From Tupaia tana (lineage: Eukaryota; Chordata; Mammalia; Scandentia; Tupaiidae), in NCBI GenBank assembly GCA_026018925.1, contig JAKSZU010000018.1, positions 9,206,320 through 9,270,319 on the forward strand: a stretch of DNA of 64,000 nt, written 5' to 3'. Of the stretch, positions 11,579 to 22,729 are shown in pieces. Under the pieces are notes generated by a model. The model was given only the letters and a program-made list of their open reading frames with translations, did not search any database and was not told the DNA's origin. The translations under genes were made by a program, and so were the position numbers. Every line of letters starts with the position of its first letter. The stretch's first letter is position 1.

Positions 11579-12010
11579 TGATTCCTACTCTCTTGTTGGC
11601 CATAATAGACCAATTGGGGAAACATAAGGAAAATAGAAATACATATCTCATGGTCCACTTCAGTCATGTGGGTCAGGACTTTGGTCGCTCAGAGACAACG
11701 TAAATATAGCATGTAGCATCGTGAGAAATCAAGACAAATATGTCATGTGAATATAAGGACTATCACCGCCTTCCTGAATGAGTTTCAGACACCAAGACTG
11801 TATCCTTGTCTCTGTAAGAGAAACAGCTAGAAAAGACACCTGGAGTGGAAGGTGCAGTCCCCTGTAACTATAAATGCATTCAGATTACTAGAGGCCATCC
11901 CTAAAAACAGTCTGATTCCTAGATAAAATGCCCTACAGCCATCCTACTTTCTGTTCTTTATCTTATTCCCTATATTACTTTCTTAAATGCTTCATCTTTC
12001 CTTCCTTTCT
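11579..12010. other. Unique noncoding sequence
   Basis: No repeat, RNA gene or supported coding region recognised. Confidence 0.45.
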
Positions 12011-12249
12011 TTTGTATTTCTTTTCTTTTTTAAGTTTGCTATAGGGTATGTGTACTCACCAAAGAGAGACAGTCAGAGGATAGATGAGAAATCACCCTCT
12101 GGGGGAGATGGCCACACCACAGTCCCTTCTCCGCCATTCTCCTCTTGGGACTTTGGGAATGCATGCACACATTCCTCATGTGTTTTCCAAGCTGCCAGTC
12201 AGCCACGTGGGATCCTGCTGCCTTACCCACCATGTTACCAGCTGGCCCC
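12011..12249 (-). mobile_element. tRNA-derived SINE, long form with damaged head, antisense
   Basis: Tail TTTTTTAAGTTTGCTATAGG, CT tract, CCCTCTGGGGGAGATGGCC block and head CACCATGTTACCAGCTGGC are present. About 25 bp around the B box is missing, so this copy could not be transcribed from its own promoter. Confidence 0.8.
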
Positions 12250-14207
12250 TACGTGACTATTTCTAATTCTCATTTTTTATTTCTCCTCTTCTCTGCCCTG
12301 CTCTCATTTTCTCAGCTCTCCTTCCTTTCTTTCTTTGCCTCTCTCGACCCTGAACTGAGATCTTTTCCTCAGTAATTAATTGGCCTCCACCAGGCTCTCA
12401 AGAGTGGCCAAGAGCACAGACAGTCCTCACGTGAAGGAACGTCACGAGCCAAGATGCCATTTCTTGGTATTCTCGACAAGTAGAATGAGAGGCAAATGTC
12501 AGGGTAGCTTCAAAGTGGGAGGATATGGATTCTCTGCTAAGAAGAGAAGCCTCTCAGCCTTTGTGTTTAGCACGACATGAGCAAACATACACTGTGATGT
12601 GGGCTATTACACGGAGACAGTTACCGAGGCGCACACTGTGAGCAGACTGAGTAGAGTTTCAGCGTCGCTTCTCCTTCGGGGGGCTATTCTTGCATTTTAG
12701 AATAGATCGTCCCTAGGTCTTGTTGTAACCTGCACTTAGCCGGATGAAGATTTAAAACAAATGTGACCATTATGTTAGCATTCCTAAGTGAAGAACTACC
12801 TCAGACAGACCTAGCTCTTGATAGTCTCATCATGTGGGACCCAGAAAATTACACACATGCAAGAAAAATTCACACGCTGAGCATCATCAGGCTGCAGAAT
12901 AGCTTCTCAAGGAAGGTCCTGGGGCCTCACTTGAGTCATCTGAAACAAGACCGGACCCAACGCTTGCCTACACCATTAGGGAACAATCCTCCCCTGGCTG
13001 AGGAAGAACAGGATGACCTCATAGCTCTCTCCCATCCCTCCCAGGGTCATAAAAGCAGAATGGAAACTCTGAGTAGTCATCACGCTGCAGGGAGAAGCAG
13101 AGACTCCAGGAGTGTCCCAGGGGATAGACCATGTTACAATAGACACGCACGAGAAAAAAGTCCCCTCCAAAGACTGTGGGCAAACACCTCCCCAAAAATA
13201 AAAACCAGAATGAGAATAGTCCTGAGTGAGGCCCAGGATGCACTTCGGCAGACATTGGGGTAAGACAACATATGTGCCCAGGCCTACAGGACACACAGTG
13301 AGCTTTGTCACATTCCAGTCATAGAGGAGTGAGTTTCCCATTTAGTTCCTGGCTCCCTCGTGTTTGAAGATGTGACGTCTCACTAAAACATGCATGAGAA
13401 CAACGTGAGGCTGAACGGGTGACAGCAATGGTTCCCCTATAGTTCAACAGAACGAGGCCCATTATAATAACAGCTCAAACCAGATGACAGTGAGATTAAC
13501 CCAGAGGGAGTTAAGTGGTTCTCCCAGCCCCTCGAAGGCAACCACTAGGGCAGGCCCTTCTGAGCCTTCAGTAGGGAGGAAAGAGGGCTCCGAGAAGGCC
13601 TGCGGGGCTTCTCCACCCTGGGATGTCGCAGCTGTGCAGAGTTGCTGGAGCCAACGGGCATGCCTACATCACATGAAGGTCCCATAATAAATCTGAGGCA
13701 ACTGCAAATGGGTGGGGTGGTGAGGAATTCTGGATTTGATCTGACTCAACACGCTACAGCTGTCATCCCAAGTCAATTGGCCCTAAACTGCAAAACCAGT
13801 CCTGCCTGCCCACTCACATGCCCTTCTAAGGAAGATGCCCATGGTCCATGGCCCTGCCATGTTGGCAGGCATGTCTGGCATTGCCGGGCACTGCTTTCTT
13901 CACCATTCTGAGTATAGAAAGGACGTGAGTCCCATCATACCTGAGCCAAAGGCAGTCAGTCCAAGTTTGGTTTGCAACTTACCGATGGCAAGGATGACTC
14001 ACGTCAGTGGATTCTCCAGCTAGAGAATTGAGAAACAGACTCCGAGCTTGTTTTAGCAGGGACAGGCCATGGAAAGACCCCATGGGATCTCCACTGGAGC
14101 TGAATGGCACCATCATGAGCAGAAAGGAGTGTGTGCAAGCCAACACTGTGACAAAGGAGAACGGGTCCATCAGCAGGCAGAGCAGTCCACTAGGAAGAGA
14201 GCACGGC
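12250..14207. other. Unassigned sequence, no supported gene
   Basis: About 2 kb without a recognised repeat. It holds a 166-codon plus-strand open frame (12763-13263) and an overlapping 121-codon minus-strand one. Neither has a domain, low-complexity signature, splice sites or a recognisable family. The stretch 12900-13350 could be a decayed LTR, but this is not shown. Confidence 0.35.
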
Positions 14208-14452
14208 GGGGCCAGCAGGTGGCATGGTGGTTAAGGCACTGGATCCACACGGGCTGACTTCGAACTGAGTCCTGGATCTGGCAGCTTGAAAAACACACTG
14301 GGCACGTGTGCATGTGTGCCCCAAATACCAGGAGGAGAAAGGAAGAGAAGGAACTGTGGTGTGGCCATCCCCCCAGAGGGGGATTTCCTACTTTCCCTCT
14401 CATGGTCTAGTTCTTCCTCTCTTCAGCGAGCACATGCACCCTATGGAAATAG
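14208..14452 (+). mobile_element. tRNA-derived SINE, long form
   Basis: Head GGGGCCAGCAGGTGGCATGG, body GGCACGTGTGCATGTGTGCC, block CCCCCCAGAGGGGGA and CT tract are clear. Its A-rich tail has turned into the purine tract that follows. Confidence 0.9.
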
Positions 14453-14555
14453 AAAACGAAAAAGAAAGAGAAAGAGGAAGAGAAAGAGAACGAGAACGAG
14501 AACGAGAAAGAGAAAGAGAAAGAGAAAAAAAACCTTAAAAAAAAAAAAGAAAGAG
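14453..14555 (+). repeat. (GAGAAA)n purine tract grown from a SINE tail
   Basis: Nearly pure G/A on the plus strand for about 90 bp (14454-14545), with units AGAAAGAGA and GAACGAGAAC. Frames through it give arginine/lysine/glutamate strings that are artefacts. Confidence 0.9.
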
Positions 14556-14794
14556 CCCCTTTGGGGCTCTTTTGATGGGCTCTTTTGCCCACTTGATGGG
14601 CAAGTGACCTGGATTGCACACAAGCAGCTGCATTCATCCTTACTGGTCCAGAATGACTTTGAGTCCTATAGTAGTTTATATCTGAGATATAGGTCCTCCG
14701 TGACAGAGCATGACACAGTAGGCTAGACCCTATTTTAAATATGAAGTGATTCTAGAAGATCCTGAATTGTGGACGTAAAAATTGAAATATGTAA

Positions 14795-14938
14795 AAATAA
14801 AATAATAGCAATAGCAGATGTCATTTGATGAGTATAACGTCACTAGCTGTGTGCTTGGCATATATTCATTTTCTTAATTTTCATAGTGATTTTGAGCATG
14901 AAGAACAACTCGATGAATGAAGAAATGGAGACTTTAAA
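14795..14938 (-). mobile_element. MIR, antisense, diverged
   Basis: AATAATAGCAATAGCAGATG, GTGTGCTTGGCATATATTCA and TGAAGAAATGGAGAC keep the antisense MIR order. Confidence 0.6.
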
Positions 14939-14994
14939 AAAATAAAAAATAAAAAGGGACCGCTCCAAGAATGGCCAGAGAACGCTGGAAGCCT

Positions 14995-15128
14995 CATTGA
15001 CAGCTGGAAACTTGCTAGAAATGCAGACTCCTAGGCTGCAACCAGACCTGGAGAATTAGAGGATAAAAGGTGGGGCCCAAGAACTGTGTTTTAACAAGCC
15101 CTCTAGGGAATCTCAGGGCAGCCAAGGT
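14995..15128. mobile_element. MER20-like hAT-Charlie fragment
   Basis: ACTTGCTAGAAATGCAGACT, AGGTGGGGCCCAAGAACTGT and TTTTAACAAGCCCTCTAGGG match the typical interior of MER20/MER5B-type nonautonomous hAT elements. I cannot separate the two families by eye. Confidence 0.65.
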
Positions 15129-15794
15129 GTAAGAAAAGATGCCCTTCCTTAGCAACTTTCCAAGGCCACATGGGTAGTGAGTAGCAGTCTACACACACAC
15201 ATACACACACACACACACACACGCACATTTGTGCTGAGCATTGGAAACTGTCCTCTCCACTTCAGGTAATTAACCAGGAGGCAGACTTGGACTAATCAGG
15301 TTAGCACCTGTAATGCAGGATTCCCGTGAGATCAGAATCCAGGACCCTCACACCTTGGTCTGGCCCCAGAGATGCACTAATGGCAGAAAGTCCTGCATTA
15401 CCCAACTCCACATCCTTCCTGTTTTGCATACGAAGGGACTCTTGGATGGTACCAATCCCCGTTTCTTGAAGTCATGATTAAAAGGGCTCTGGCTCAAATA
15501 TCTAGGATGCCTCTTTCTATTTCTCTAAACAAAATTAACAACCAGCACAGCATATTCTACACCAGACACTGCTGAGTACTGGAGACCAGCCCCGCCCAGT
15601 AGAAATCCACTAAATGGTGATGTTCTTCCTGTATCTGTGCTGTTCACCGCTAGCCACATGCGGCTGTTCAGCCCTTGAAATGCATGACTGAGGGGCTGAA
15701 TTAACTTCATTTGAAGTTTGATTAATTTAGAAGCCCGTGTGGTTAATGGCTACCTTGTGCACTGCAGAGCCCAGTTCTGTTACTGGATGCCTTT
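15129..15794. other. Unique noncoding sequence with a dinucleotide repeat
   Basis: Apart from the (AC)n run at 15192-15226 nothing is recognised. Confidence 0.45.
15190..15227 (+). repeat. (AC)n microsatellite
   Basis: ACACACACAC with one T and one G interruption. Confidence 0.9.
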
Positions 15795-15875
15795 CCTTAG
15801 TTAAACATTCTCCCCACTTTACAGATGAGGAAACTGAAGCTGATAGAGATAAAGCAATGAGCCTAATAACGTGCA
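15795..15875 (-). mobile_element. MIR core fragment, antisense
   Basis: CCCACTTTACAGATGAGGAA and ACTGAAGCTGATAGAG are the antisense MIR core. Confidence 0.75.
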
Positions 15876-16349
15876 TTCATAATCATAATAAGAGCGGTGA
15901 GCCCGGGACCCCAGCGTCCCAAGCCCGGCCAGCTCTGACTCCAGGATTTATGGTGTGCAAAGGCACCCCAATGCGATCAGTCTGGGGTCCTGGAGAAGCT
16001 GCCGCTCAGAGCTCTCGAAAGCAAGGGCCATGGCAGAGACAGGACAGGCCCTCTTCCCGCTGCATCTGAGCAGTCGGAGTGCTGCGCTTTCTTGGCAGCC
16101 ATCGAGGAGAGGGTGTTTGGACACCATTCTCATGTTATTAAATGTGCATTTTCCACTTAAAAATAAGGAGCTTCTGTCACAAATGATTTATATGGAAACA
16201 ATACTTCTCCTGGCAGGGAAACAGGAAGAGTTTTTACTGCTTCATTCAAGATGAGAGAAAAAGAAAAAAATCCTATCTCATGTTATATTCAGCCTTTCCC
16301 GTATGTTCTTTGGAGACCTGACTCACCTTTCTACCCTCCACCCCATCAT
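15876..16349. other. Unique noncoding sequence
   Basis: A 99-codon open frame (15955-16254) overlaps others on both strands. No motif or exon structure is visible. Confidence 0.4.
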
Positions 16350-16582
16350 CACCTGGTAACATACCGGTTTTGGGATCACGGCTACCTTCGGGTGAGGCAA
16401 GAGACAGAGGGAGGGGAAGTGAGAAATCTCACCCGAGCGGCATGGCCACACTGAGTCCCTCCTCCCCGGTCTCCTCTCAGGGTTTTGGGATGGCATGTAC
16501 CACGCCCAGCGTGTCTGGGACTCAGACCACACAGCCAGCCACATGTGATTCAGCCTTTACCAGCACACCATCTGCTGGCCCA
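16350..16582 (-). mobile_element. tRNA-derived SINE, antisense, diverged
   Basis: GAGGGAGGGGAAGTGAGAAAT (CT tract side), CATGGCCACACTGAGTCCCT body, and the head CCAGCACACCATCTGCTGGC are readable. The tail is lost. Confidence 0.75.
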
Positions 16583-17117
16583 CCAAATGGCATTCTGACA
16601 TCCTAGATGCAGCCCCGGACAGACCTCCACTCCTGTTCTCCGGTCTCTCCACCCCATAGGGGAGCCGAGGAAGTGCAGCAGACAGGGTCTGGGCCAGGCT
16701 GAAGGGACCTGCACACGAGGCTGCTCTGTACAGAGTGTGTGAGCCATTGCAGGAAGGTGACGTCGCCTCGCTGAGCCTCAGTGATCTCATGGAACATCAG
16801 AAAAACAGAAAAACGAGAACTCTTCTGGTAAGGGCTCAGAGAAGTCAAGGAGCCCCATCTCAGCCCCAGGCCAGGCACACGGGAAGGCCTGAAAAACAGC
16901 ACATTTCCTATCGCTTCTCCCTGTAGCCCTAAGTCCCGATTCTTTCCCCCTCTGAGGCCTCAGATGCACACTCATTCAGCAAGACTTCCTGCCCTACAGG
17001 CCTCCACGTTTGTCCTGTTTCCACATTGTATGGATCCGTACCCGTGCTGATATCTGTCAAGGGTGCACACTGGTATCCCTGACACTACTATCATAACCTC
17101 GCATGGGCTGTTGTCAT
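16583..17117. other. Unique noncoding sequence
   Basis: GC content is slightly higher than nearby. Short overlapping open frames occur on both strands. No repeat or motif recognised. Confidence 0.4.
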
Positions 17118-17230
17118 AGACTCGGGTTCCTGAGCAAGTCTTCCATGGTCATCCCCTGGGGGGTGGCTTCTCACTTTGCCTCTCTCTGTCTCTCCAGTGG
17201 CACACATGTAATACAGCCAAAAAAATCAGG

Positions 17231-17262
<32 letters not shown>
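17118..17262 (+). mobile_element. tRNA-derived SINE 3' half with long poly-A
   Basis: GGTCATCCCCTGGGGGGTGG, CT tract, GGCACACATGTAATACAGCC and a run of about 30 A mark the 3' half. The head is missing. Confidence 0.8.
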
Positions 17263-17399
17263 AAGGAAAGTTGTTTGGCAAAGCTAAGCCCTTCCTTGGT
17301 GGAGGCACCAGAATCCACACATGCAGATAGATTCTGGGAGGACGGTGTCCCCCCTGACCTGCTGAGGGGCAGGTGGAGGTCTCTAAAGGTGCTGCCATC

Positions 17400-17500
17400 T
17401 TAGAACCCGCGTGTCTACCCTTCCATGTTGCAACCAGTACCTGGCCCTGTGCATGACAGGTGCTCACATAAATATGTGTTGAATTGAATTTCTGTAAAGA
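17400..17500 (+). mobile_element. L2-like 3' end fragment
   Basis: AGTACCTGGCCCTGTGCATG, then GGTGCTCACATAAATATGTG and TTGAATTGAA, resemble the L2 3' end (CTGGCACATAGTAGGTGCTC, AATAAATGTTTGTTGAATGA). Confidence 0.6.
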
Positions 17501-17529
17501 CTGAAGCCAGACTATAATGAACAAGTCCA

Positions 17530-17770
17530 TCCATCTGTTTGTTCATTCACTCAAGATTTATTAAGCACATATTCTAAGTGACACACATACTCTCTCCAGA
17601 CATGGATATTGGTACCAGGTCACAGAAGAGACCAACGGGGACAAAACTCTGAGCCCTCGTGGGCACTTAATTTCCAATGATGGGGAGAGAAGTGAGACCA
17701 GGGAACGAACAGGTGGATAAAATAAAGAAACAGCGTCTGGCAGATGACAATACCTGATACATGGAAAAAT
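17530..17770 (+). mobile_element. Ancient mammalian repeat, family not named
   Basis: The order CATTCACTCAAGATTTATTA, GGTCACAGAAGAGACCAACG and TGAGCCCTCGTGGGCACTTA follows a widespread mammalian repeat with a CCCTGCCCTCATGGAGCTT core. A second copy lies at 61760-62370. Confidence 0.45.
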
Positions 17771-17989
17771 TAAGCAGGAGAGAGATTCAGGGAAGGCAGA
17801 GTTAGGGATGAAATTTGCTATTTTAATCAGGGATCAGGAAACTCATGTATAAGATTTGTAGGAACTGAGAGGACTAGTTTCAAGAAATAAAATTAAGACG
17901 GAAGACAGGAAATTGTTAAACATGTTTGGTTCTATATTCAGAAGGATAGTATAAAGGGAAAAAAAAAAATTGCCACTGAGCACCCTCAG

Positions 17990-18125
17990 CTTTCATGTCT
18001 CACTGGCTTTCACACCAGTGAGCTCTTACTGAGCACTTATTATATTCCAGGCACTGCCCAAGCACATCATATCATTGAGTTCACCTCCGAGAGACAAGGT
18101 AGACTACAGATGAGAAAAGTCACCA
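17990..18125 (-). mobile_element. MIR fragment, antisense
   Basis: TTACTGAGCACTTATTATAT, TCCAGGCACTGCCCAAGCAC and ACAGATGAGAAAAGTCACCA fit antisense MIR. Confidence 0.7.
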
Positions 18126-19820
18126 CGAACAGGCCCCAGCAGGCATCATTCCTAAAAGGGTAAGGTCAGGTGTAACGGCATGTCGACAGTAGGGAGCAGG
18201 GGGGACTGCAGCGAACTGACAGGCCCTGCCCCTTCCAGGGCAGACAGCTGTTGCATAGCAACTGATGACGACACAGGCCCAGGATCGGAATTGCTTATGC
18301 TTTTTCAAGAGAAGCGGGAAATCTGTGTGCATGTATGAGATTTCTAAATTAAACATGTTAGAGAGCAATTAAAAGTTTTCAAAAACATGATGTCGACTTA
18401 AAAAAAAGTTTTCAGGCAACACATTTGGCGTGAAGCGTGAGTTTTCAATCTCTGGCAGGTAGCAGACAGACAGAGGAACTCAAAACTTTTTCAAGGATCT
18501 GTCAGATAGCCACCTGACCCCTATGCCAAGGCTGTGTATAATTCATATTTGAAACAGCCTAATTGCCCAGGACCTCGCCCATGCTTGCCCAGGGACAGCG
18601 AGTTTTGGGGTCTCGTAAACACCACATCCTTGCATGTGGGTGGAATACATTGCCCGCTGAGATTTGAATGCAAAAAGAGCTCATGGTTCATTCTAAAAAA
18701 GTACACTACATATTAATAAAAAATGCTTTTGTTGCCTTTTTTAAAAAATTTTTATTTGCTTACTCTCTACCTATAAAAATGCATTGGATAAAATCATCCA
18801 GAGGAAATACCGTCTTTATTCAAAACTGTTTTTCTTCCCCTTTCACTTGATATTTCTAAATTAACTTATCAATAATGTATTAAAGTAATACTCAAAAATG
18901 AAACAATACTGCACCTTTAAGAAAATATTATTTTTCCTGAGGTCCTATCAAGGTAAATTTCATCAGTATTCAAAGAATGAGCAAAGCACTTCAACAATTT
19001 ATTTCAATAAAAGAAGACTTAGCTGAAAGGAGTATAAATGATGAGAACTTGCTTTAAACTGATTTATTCCCTGCAGCAATAAAAGGAATGTTTCTTCACT
19101 CAGCTGTTTAATATGCAAATATGCAGAACATCCAGCCCCTGACAGCACATCATTAATAAAACCTTGCACTGAGCAGAGCGCCCGATATTTCATCCTGATG
19201 AAAATACATGATGATGATTTTAGACTGTAGACTTTCAGAGTTCGAACAATGTGCTTTTCTGGCGATGAAACCCACCAGTCACCACAGGGACGGAAGCTTT
19301 TCAAACAGGCAATCGGATATCTGCAACAGGAAGTCCTGGGCAAAGACATTAGTAAATACTGAAGGCCAACAACAGTTCATGCTACACGCATCAGTGACAA
19401 GATTCAAATGGGGGGACAGCCCAGGGACAGAGAGGCAAAGGTCCCAGAAACTCTCTTCTTGGACATGGAGGCATGCTAATTTTTTTGTGTTTCGTTTTGG
19501 ATCATGTAGGAAACGTCCTACTTGATGATATGCTTGGTGCCAGTTTTATATGCATGTGGAATAAGACAGCAAGCTGTGGAGAAGACAAGGGGCTCAGGAA
19601 TGGGGACACGGTGGCTTTCCATGGAGTTCCTGCCCTAGTTCTGGTTGTGTAGTAACTTCTGAGTTACTCTCACACTCTTCAAACAACAAGCACACATGTA
19701 GAAGAAGCTGAAAAGAATTCCTTGGACTTTCTTTCCACTACAATTTTGAACTGATGTTAATGCATGGTAGAACTGGGAAGTTTAGTTTAGTTTTTTTTTT
19801 TAACAATTTTTCATATTTCT
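18126..19820. other. Mostly repeat-free block, candidate conserved noncoding element
   Basis: No repeat is recognised across about 1.7 kb. The part 18900-19340 is AT-rich and contains an octamer ATGCAAAT (19113-19120) and TTAATAAA near 19154. Open frames of up to 116 codons lack motifs. A regulatory role is inference. Confidence 0.4.
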
Positions 19821-20009
19821 TTTTTTAAAGAATCATTTTATTTAACTTTATTTATTTATTTATTTTAATTTGACCAGAGAGAAGCAGAGTGAGAGAGGAA
19901 GAGAAAGAGAGGGAAAGTGAGAAAGTAAGCCACTAGATCCAGGACTTGAACTGCAGTCAGCCATATGGGAATCCAGAACCCTTAATTACCATGCCACCTG
20001 CCAGCCCCT
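19821..20009 (-). mobile_element. tRNA-derived SINE, short form, antisense
   Basis: On the minus strand the head runs into GGCTTACTTTCTCACTTTC directly, followed by CTCTCTGGTCAAATTAAAA and an A/T-rich tail. AATTTTTCAT occurs on both flanks (19805-19814 and 20010-20019), a likely target-site duplication. Confidence 0.85.
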
Positions 20010-20049
20010 AATTTTTCATTTCTCAAAAAATTTTGTAATTAGTATGCCA

Positions 20050-20180
20050 TAGGAGAGGGTCTTTGAAAAGTTCATGGAAAATGCATGTTATAATAAAATG
20101 CACAGGTTTTAATACTGTGCCTCAAAATTAACTAGTATTTTAATTCCATTTTTCCATACATTTTTTGAAGTCCTCTTGTA
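20050..20180. mobile_element. MITE-like element with terminal inverted repeats, probably mariner-type
   Basis: The left end AGGGTCTTTGAAAAGTTCAT and the reverse complement of the right end, AGAGGACTTCAAAAAATGTA, are imperfect inverted repeats of about 30 bp. Both continue into ATGGAAAAA. The element is about 130 bp, has no open frame and is bounded by TA on both sides, as mariner-type elements are. The family name is not certain. Confidence 0.6.
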
Positions 20181-20599
20181 TGTATAATGAGAAATATCAT
20201 GGCTTTTAAAATGTATTTTACTTTGTTTCCCCTTAAATCCATGTATGTAGGCTGGCACCAGGGCATCTAAGATTATATGGACTAGGAGGGATTATGTCTT
20301 TATGGAGTTTGGAATCTCCCACAACCCCCTGTACCTGCTCTCAAAGTAAATGAAATGGTTAAATAAGTTGCCAGTTATAAGTGTTCAGAACTGCACCTGG
20401 AACGTGGTAGGTAGGATCTATAAAAGTATTTGTCAAATAAATAACCAACAAATTGGAGTCAATATTTAAAATATTTTTTGTAAATGTTATATATTGACAT
20501 AGATAAAGGATGTGGAAAGATATTTCCTTGTTTTCTTTTTTATTTTTTTACCCAGTCCTTCAGTATTAATGTATTAATCTCACTACAGTGTGGTTCTTA
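20181..20599. other. AT-rich noncoding sequence
   Basis: No repeat or gene recognised. A 63-codon frame at 20484-20675 runs into the next MIR and is chance. Confidence 0.4.
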
Positions 20600-20830
20600 C
20601 CTAAATTACAGCTCTGAGAAAACTTTTGCATTAAAAGCCCAGTTCCTACACATGATTCTACGTGACCTTGGATAAGTCACTTACTTCCGGAAATCTCATT
20701 TTCCTCACCTGTGGAGGCTTAAAAATAATCCTATTTATCTGATGACTATTTTGAGTTTCATTGTGATTATCTGATTATCTACGTCAACACCTAGCACACT
20801 GTCTGGTCTAGAGCAGAGGCTCAGTCTTCC
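20600..20830 (+). mobile_element. MIR, sense
   Basis: GTGACCTTGGATAAGTCACT, TCATTTTCCTCACCTGTGGA and CACCTAGCACACTGTCTGGT follow sense MIR. Confidence 0.8.
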
Positions 20831-20837
20831 CATTTAC

Positions 20838-21290
20838 TGAGCAACTACTATTAATATACACTAAATGCTGTCCATTCATTCACACAAACTGTTGTCAACT
20901 CTTCAGTGTAAGCACTATTTTTTAAAATTTTTATTTTCTTAAGATTTTGCTATCAGGCACATGTGCTTACTGGAGAAAGATAGAGATGAAGAGTGAAAGT
21001 AAAAAAATCACCCCCCATGAGGACTGTCCACACCAGTCCCTTTTCTTCCATTCTCCTCTCGAGATTTTGGTCACACATGTACTCATACCTGGCTTGACTT
21101 TCAAGCTGCTGGGTCTGGGACTCGAACCAAGGTTGGCCATGTGGAAGTCTAACACCCCAACCACCACACCACCCACTGGTCCCTTTTGTAGGCACTATTA
21201 GCTATGTTTCATGGTCAGGATAATGTAGAGTAGATGACTTGAACAAGACCACACATACACCTTGGTCTGAAGTTGAGTCATTTGTTATCA
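20838..21290 (-). mobile_element. MIR, antisense, split by a SINE
   Basis: The left part ends GTAAGCACTATT and the right part resumes at 21188 with GTAGGCACTATTAG, then AGATGACTTGAACAAGACCA. The two parts fit one antisense MIR once the SINE is removed. Confidence 0.7.
20920..21187 (-). mobile_element. tRNA-derived SINE, long form, inserted in MIR
   Basis: Antisense copy with T-rich tail, TTTTGCTATCAGGCACATG, CT tract, block CACCCCCCATGAGGACTG and head ending CACTGGTCCC. It is flanked by GTAAGCACTATT (20908-20919) and GTAGGCACTATT (21188-21199), a 12 bp duplication with one mismatch. Confidence 0.9.
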
Positions 21291-21338
21291 AACTATACAC
21301 TGCACACTGGCTTGACCCAGATCCGCCTTTCCTTCCAG

Positions 21339-21392
21339 GAAAACAAAACAAAACAAAACAAACAAACAAAACAAATGAAAAACAAACAAAAA
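21339..21392 (+). repeat. (AAAAC)n simple repeat
   Basis: AAAACAAAACAAAACAAACA-type array with small interruptions. Confidence 0.9.
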
Positions 21393-21494
21393 ACCAGATA
21401 CAGTGATTGCTCAAGAATATATGAGAAGAATAGGTGACGTTTATTCCCTATTTTCTGTTACAATTATGTTCAAGGGTTCTCCCCTTGAATAATC

Positions 21495-21545
21495 ACACAC
21501 ACTCACATTTACTCACACACACACACACACACATACACACACACG
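21495..21545 (+). repeat. (AC)n microsatellite
   Basis: Alternating CA/AC run interrupted by TTTACT and AT. Confidence 0.9.
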
Positions 21546-21569
21546 TTTTTAATTAAGTGTTGTAAAACA

Positions 21570-21866
21570 AGTTAGGAGTTGGCTCTGTGGTGCAGCAGAA
21601 ATGCACTGCTCAAGAGAAGCCAGATACCACATGGCAGCTGCAGTTGGAATCCCCAGCCTGGTCAGTCTGAAGCAGCAGGCATACACACGTGTGCCCAAGA
21701 TTCTACCAACTTGAGAACTCGAGGAAGGGGATTGCAGCATTGCTAGACCCTGTGGAGAGCGCTCATCTATCCCTCTTTCACTCTCACTTGAATGTGAATG
21801 CACTTAGCATGAATAAAGAAAAGCAACTGTGATAAAGCATGCATAATATAAAACCAAGTTAGGTTA
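21570..21866 (+). mobile_element. Older divergent tRNA-SINE copy with target-site duplication
   Basis: The body is 21586-21850: GGAGTTGGCTCTGTGGTGCA head, GTTGGAATCCCCAG B-box remnant, ACACACGTGTGCCCAAGATT body and CTCTTTCACTCTCACTTGAA end. The flanks AAAACAAGTTAGG (21573-21585) and AAAACCAAGTTAGG (21851-21864) look like a duplication with one indel. Confidence 0.7.
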
Positions 21867-22720
21867 TGGTGCAGGAGGCAGGCAGGCCAACAAAGGCAGG
21901 TGGCAAAGAGCACAGAACCTTCTGCTTATGAGAAAAGAATAAGTTCTATTAAAACCCCTGCAGCCACACGGTTATTTCAAAAGCTCATTTATTAATTAGA
22001 GAAGGACTACTCATGGTTGATATTTGCAAGATTTTGGGCCCCTTCCAAAAACTTGAGAGTAAGAAGTCAGTGAATTTGATCTTCAGATTTGTAATGTTGA
22101 CTCAGAAAAGCTGAACCAGTTGAAAAGCAGTTGGCTGGGGAGTGTGTCCGCTCCGCTCTTGCCATCTCTCTCTGTCACATGAGTTCTCTTCACCCAACCG
22201 AAAGAAAAACTCTCTGTGTCAAAGGAGAGGGAGCTGTTAGATTTTATTTCCAAATATTTCAATTATAAATCAATCGTTTAGCAAAATGCAATGAAGTTTG
22301 CAAAATTTCCCTTTGAATCAGCTCCCACTGAGAATCCAAAAAGACTTGGGGGCAAAATTTCAAGCGGTCTCTTGCAGGTTTTAGTAAACTTCTCCGAGCT
22401 AGGACTTTCCATGTTTCTGATTTTATGTGTTCAGTAATACGCCCTCATAACTCAAATGGGATGAACCAATTAAACATTTCCCTGTAGTCTCTGAAATAGC
22501 TGCTCTTGGCATGTTTTTTGCATGGCACAAACCTCTGCGGGAGGATACGATAGAAATCTTGCACTATTTAAATATAGAATTGGGACATCAAAGAAAGGGT
22601 TGTATTGAAATAACATGGATAATTAAGGAAGTGGAGAACAGTAATAACTGATTTACATAAAATGCTAATGAGTCTCTTGACTTGTTTGGCAATTTGCACT
22701 TTAGGCTTGGTAGCTGTGGC
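21867..22720. other. Repeat-free AT-rich block, candidate conserved noncoding element
   Basis: Single-copy sequence with many TAAT/ATTA cores and no long open frame, especially 22060-22720. Nothing direct shows a function. Confidence 0.4.
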
Positions 22721-22729
22721 TCCAAATTT

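Noticed and set aside
12763..13263. 166-codon open frame as a gene
   Set aside because: No domain, no splice or promoter context, and an equally long frame lies on the other strand.
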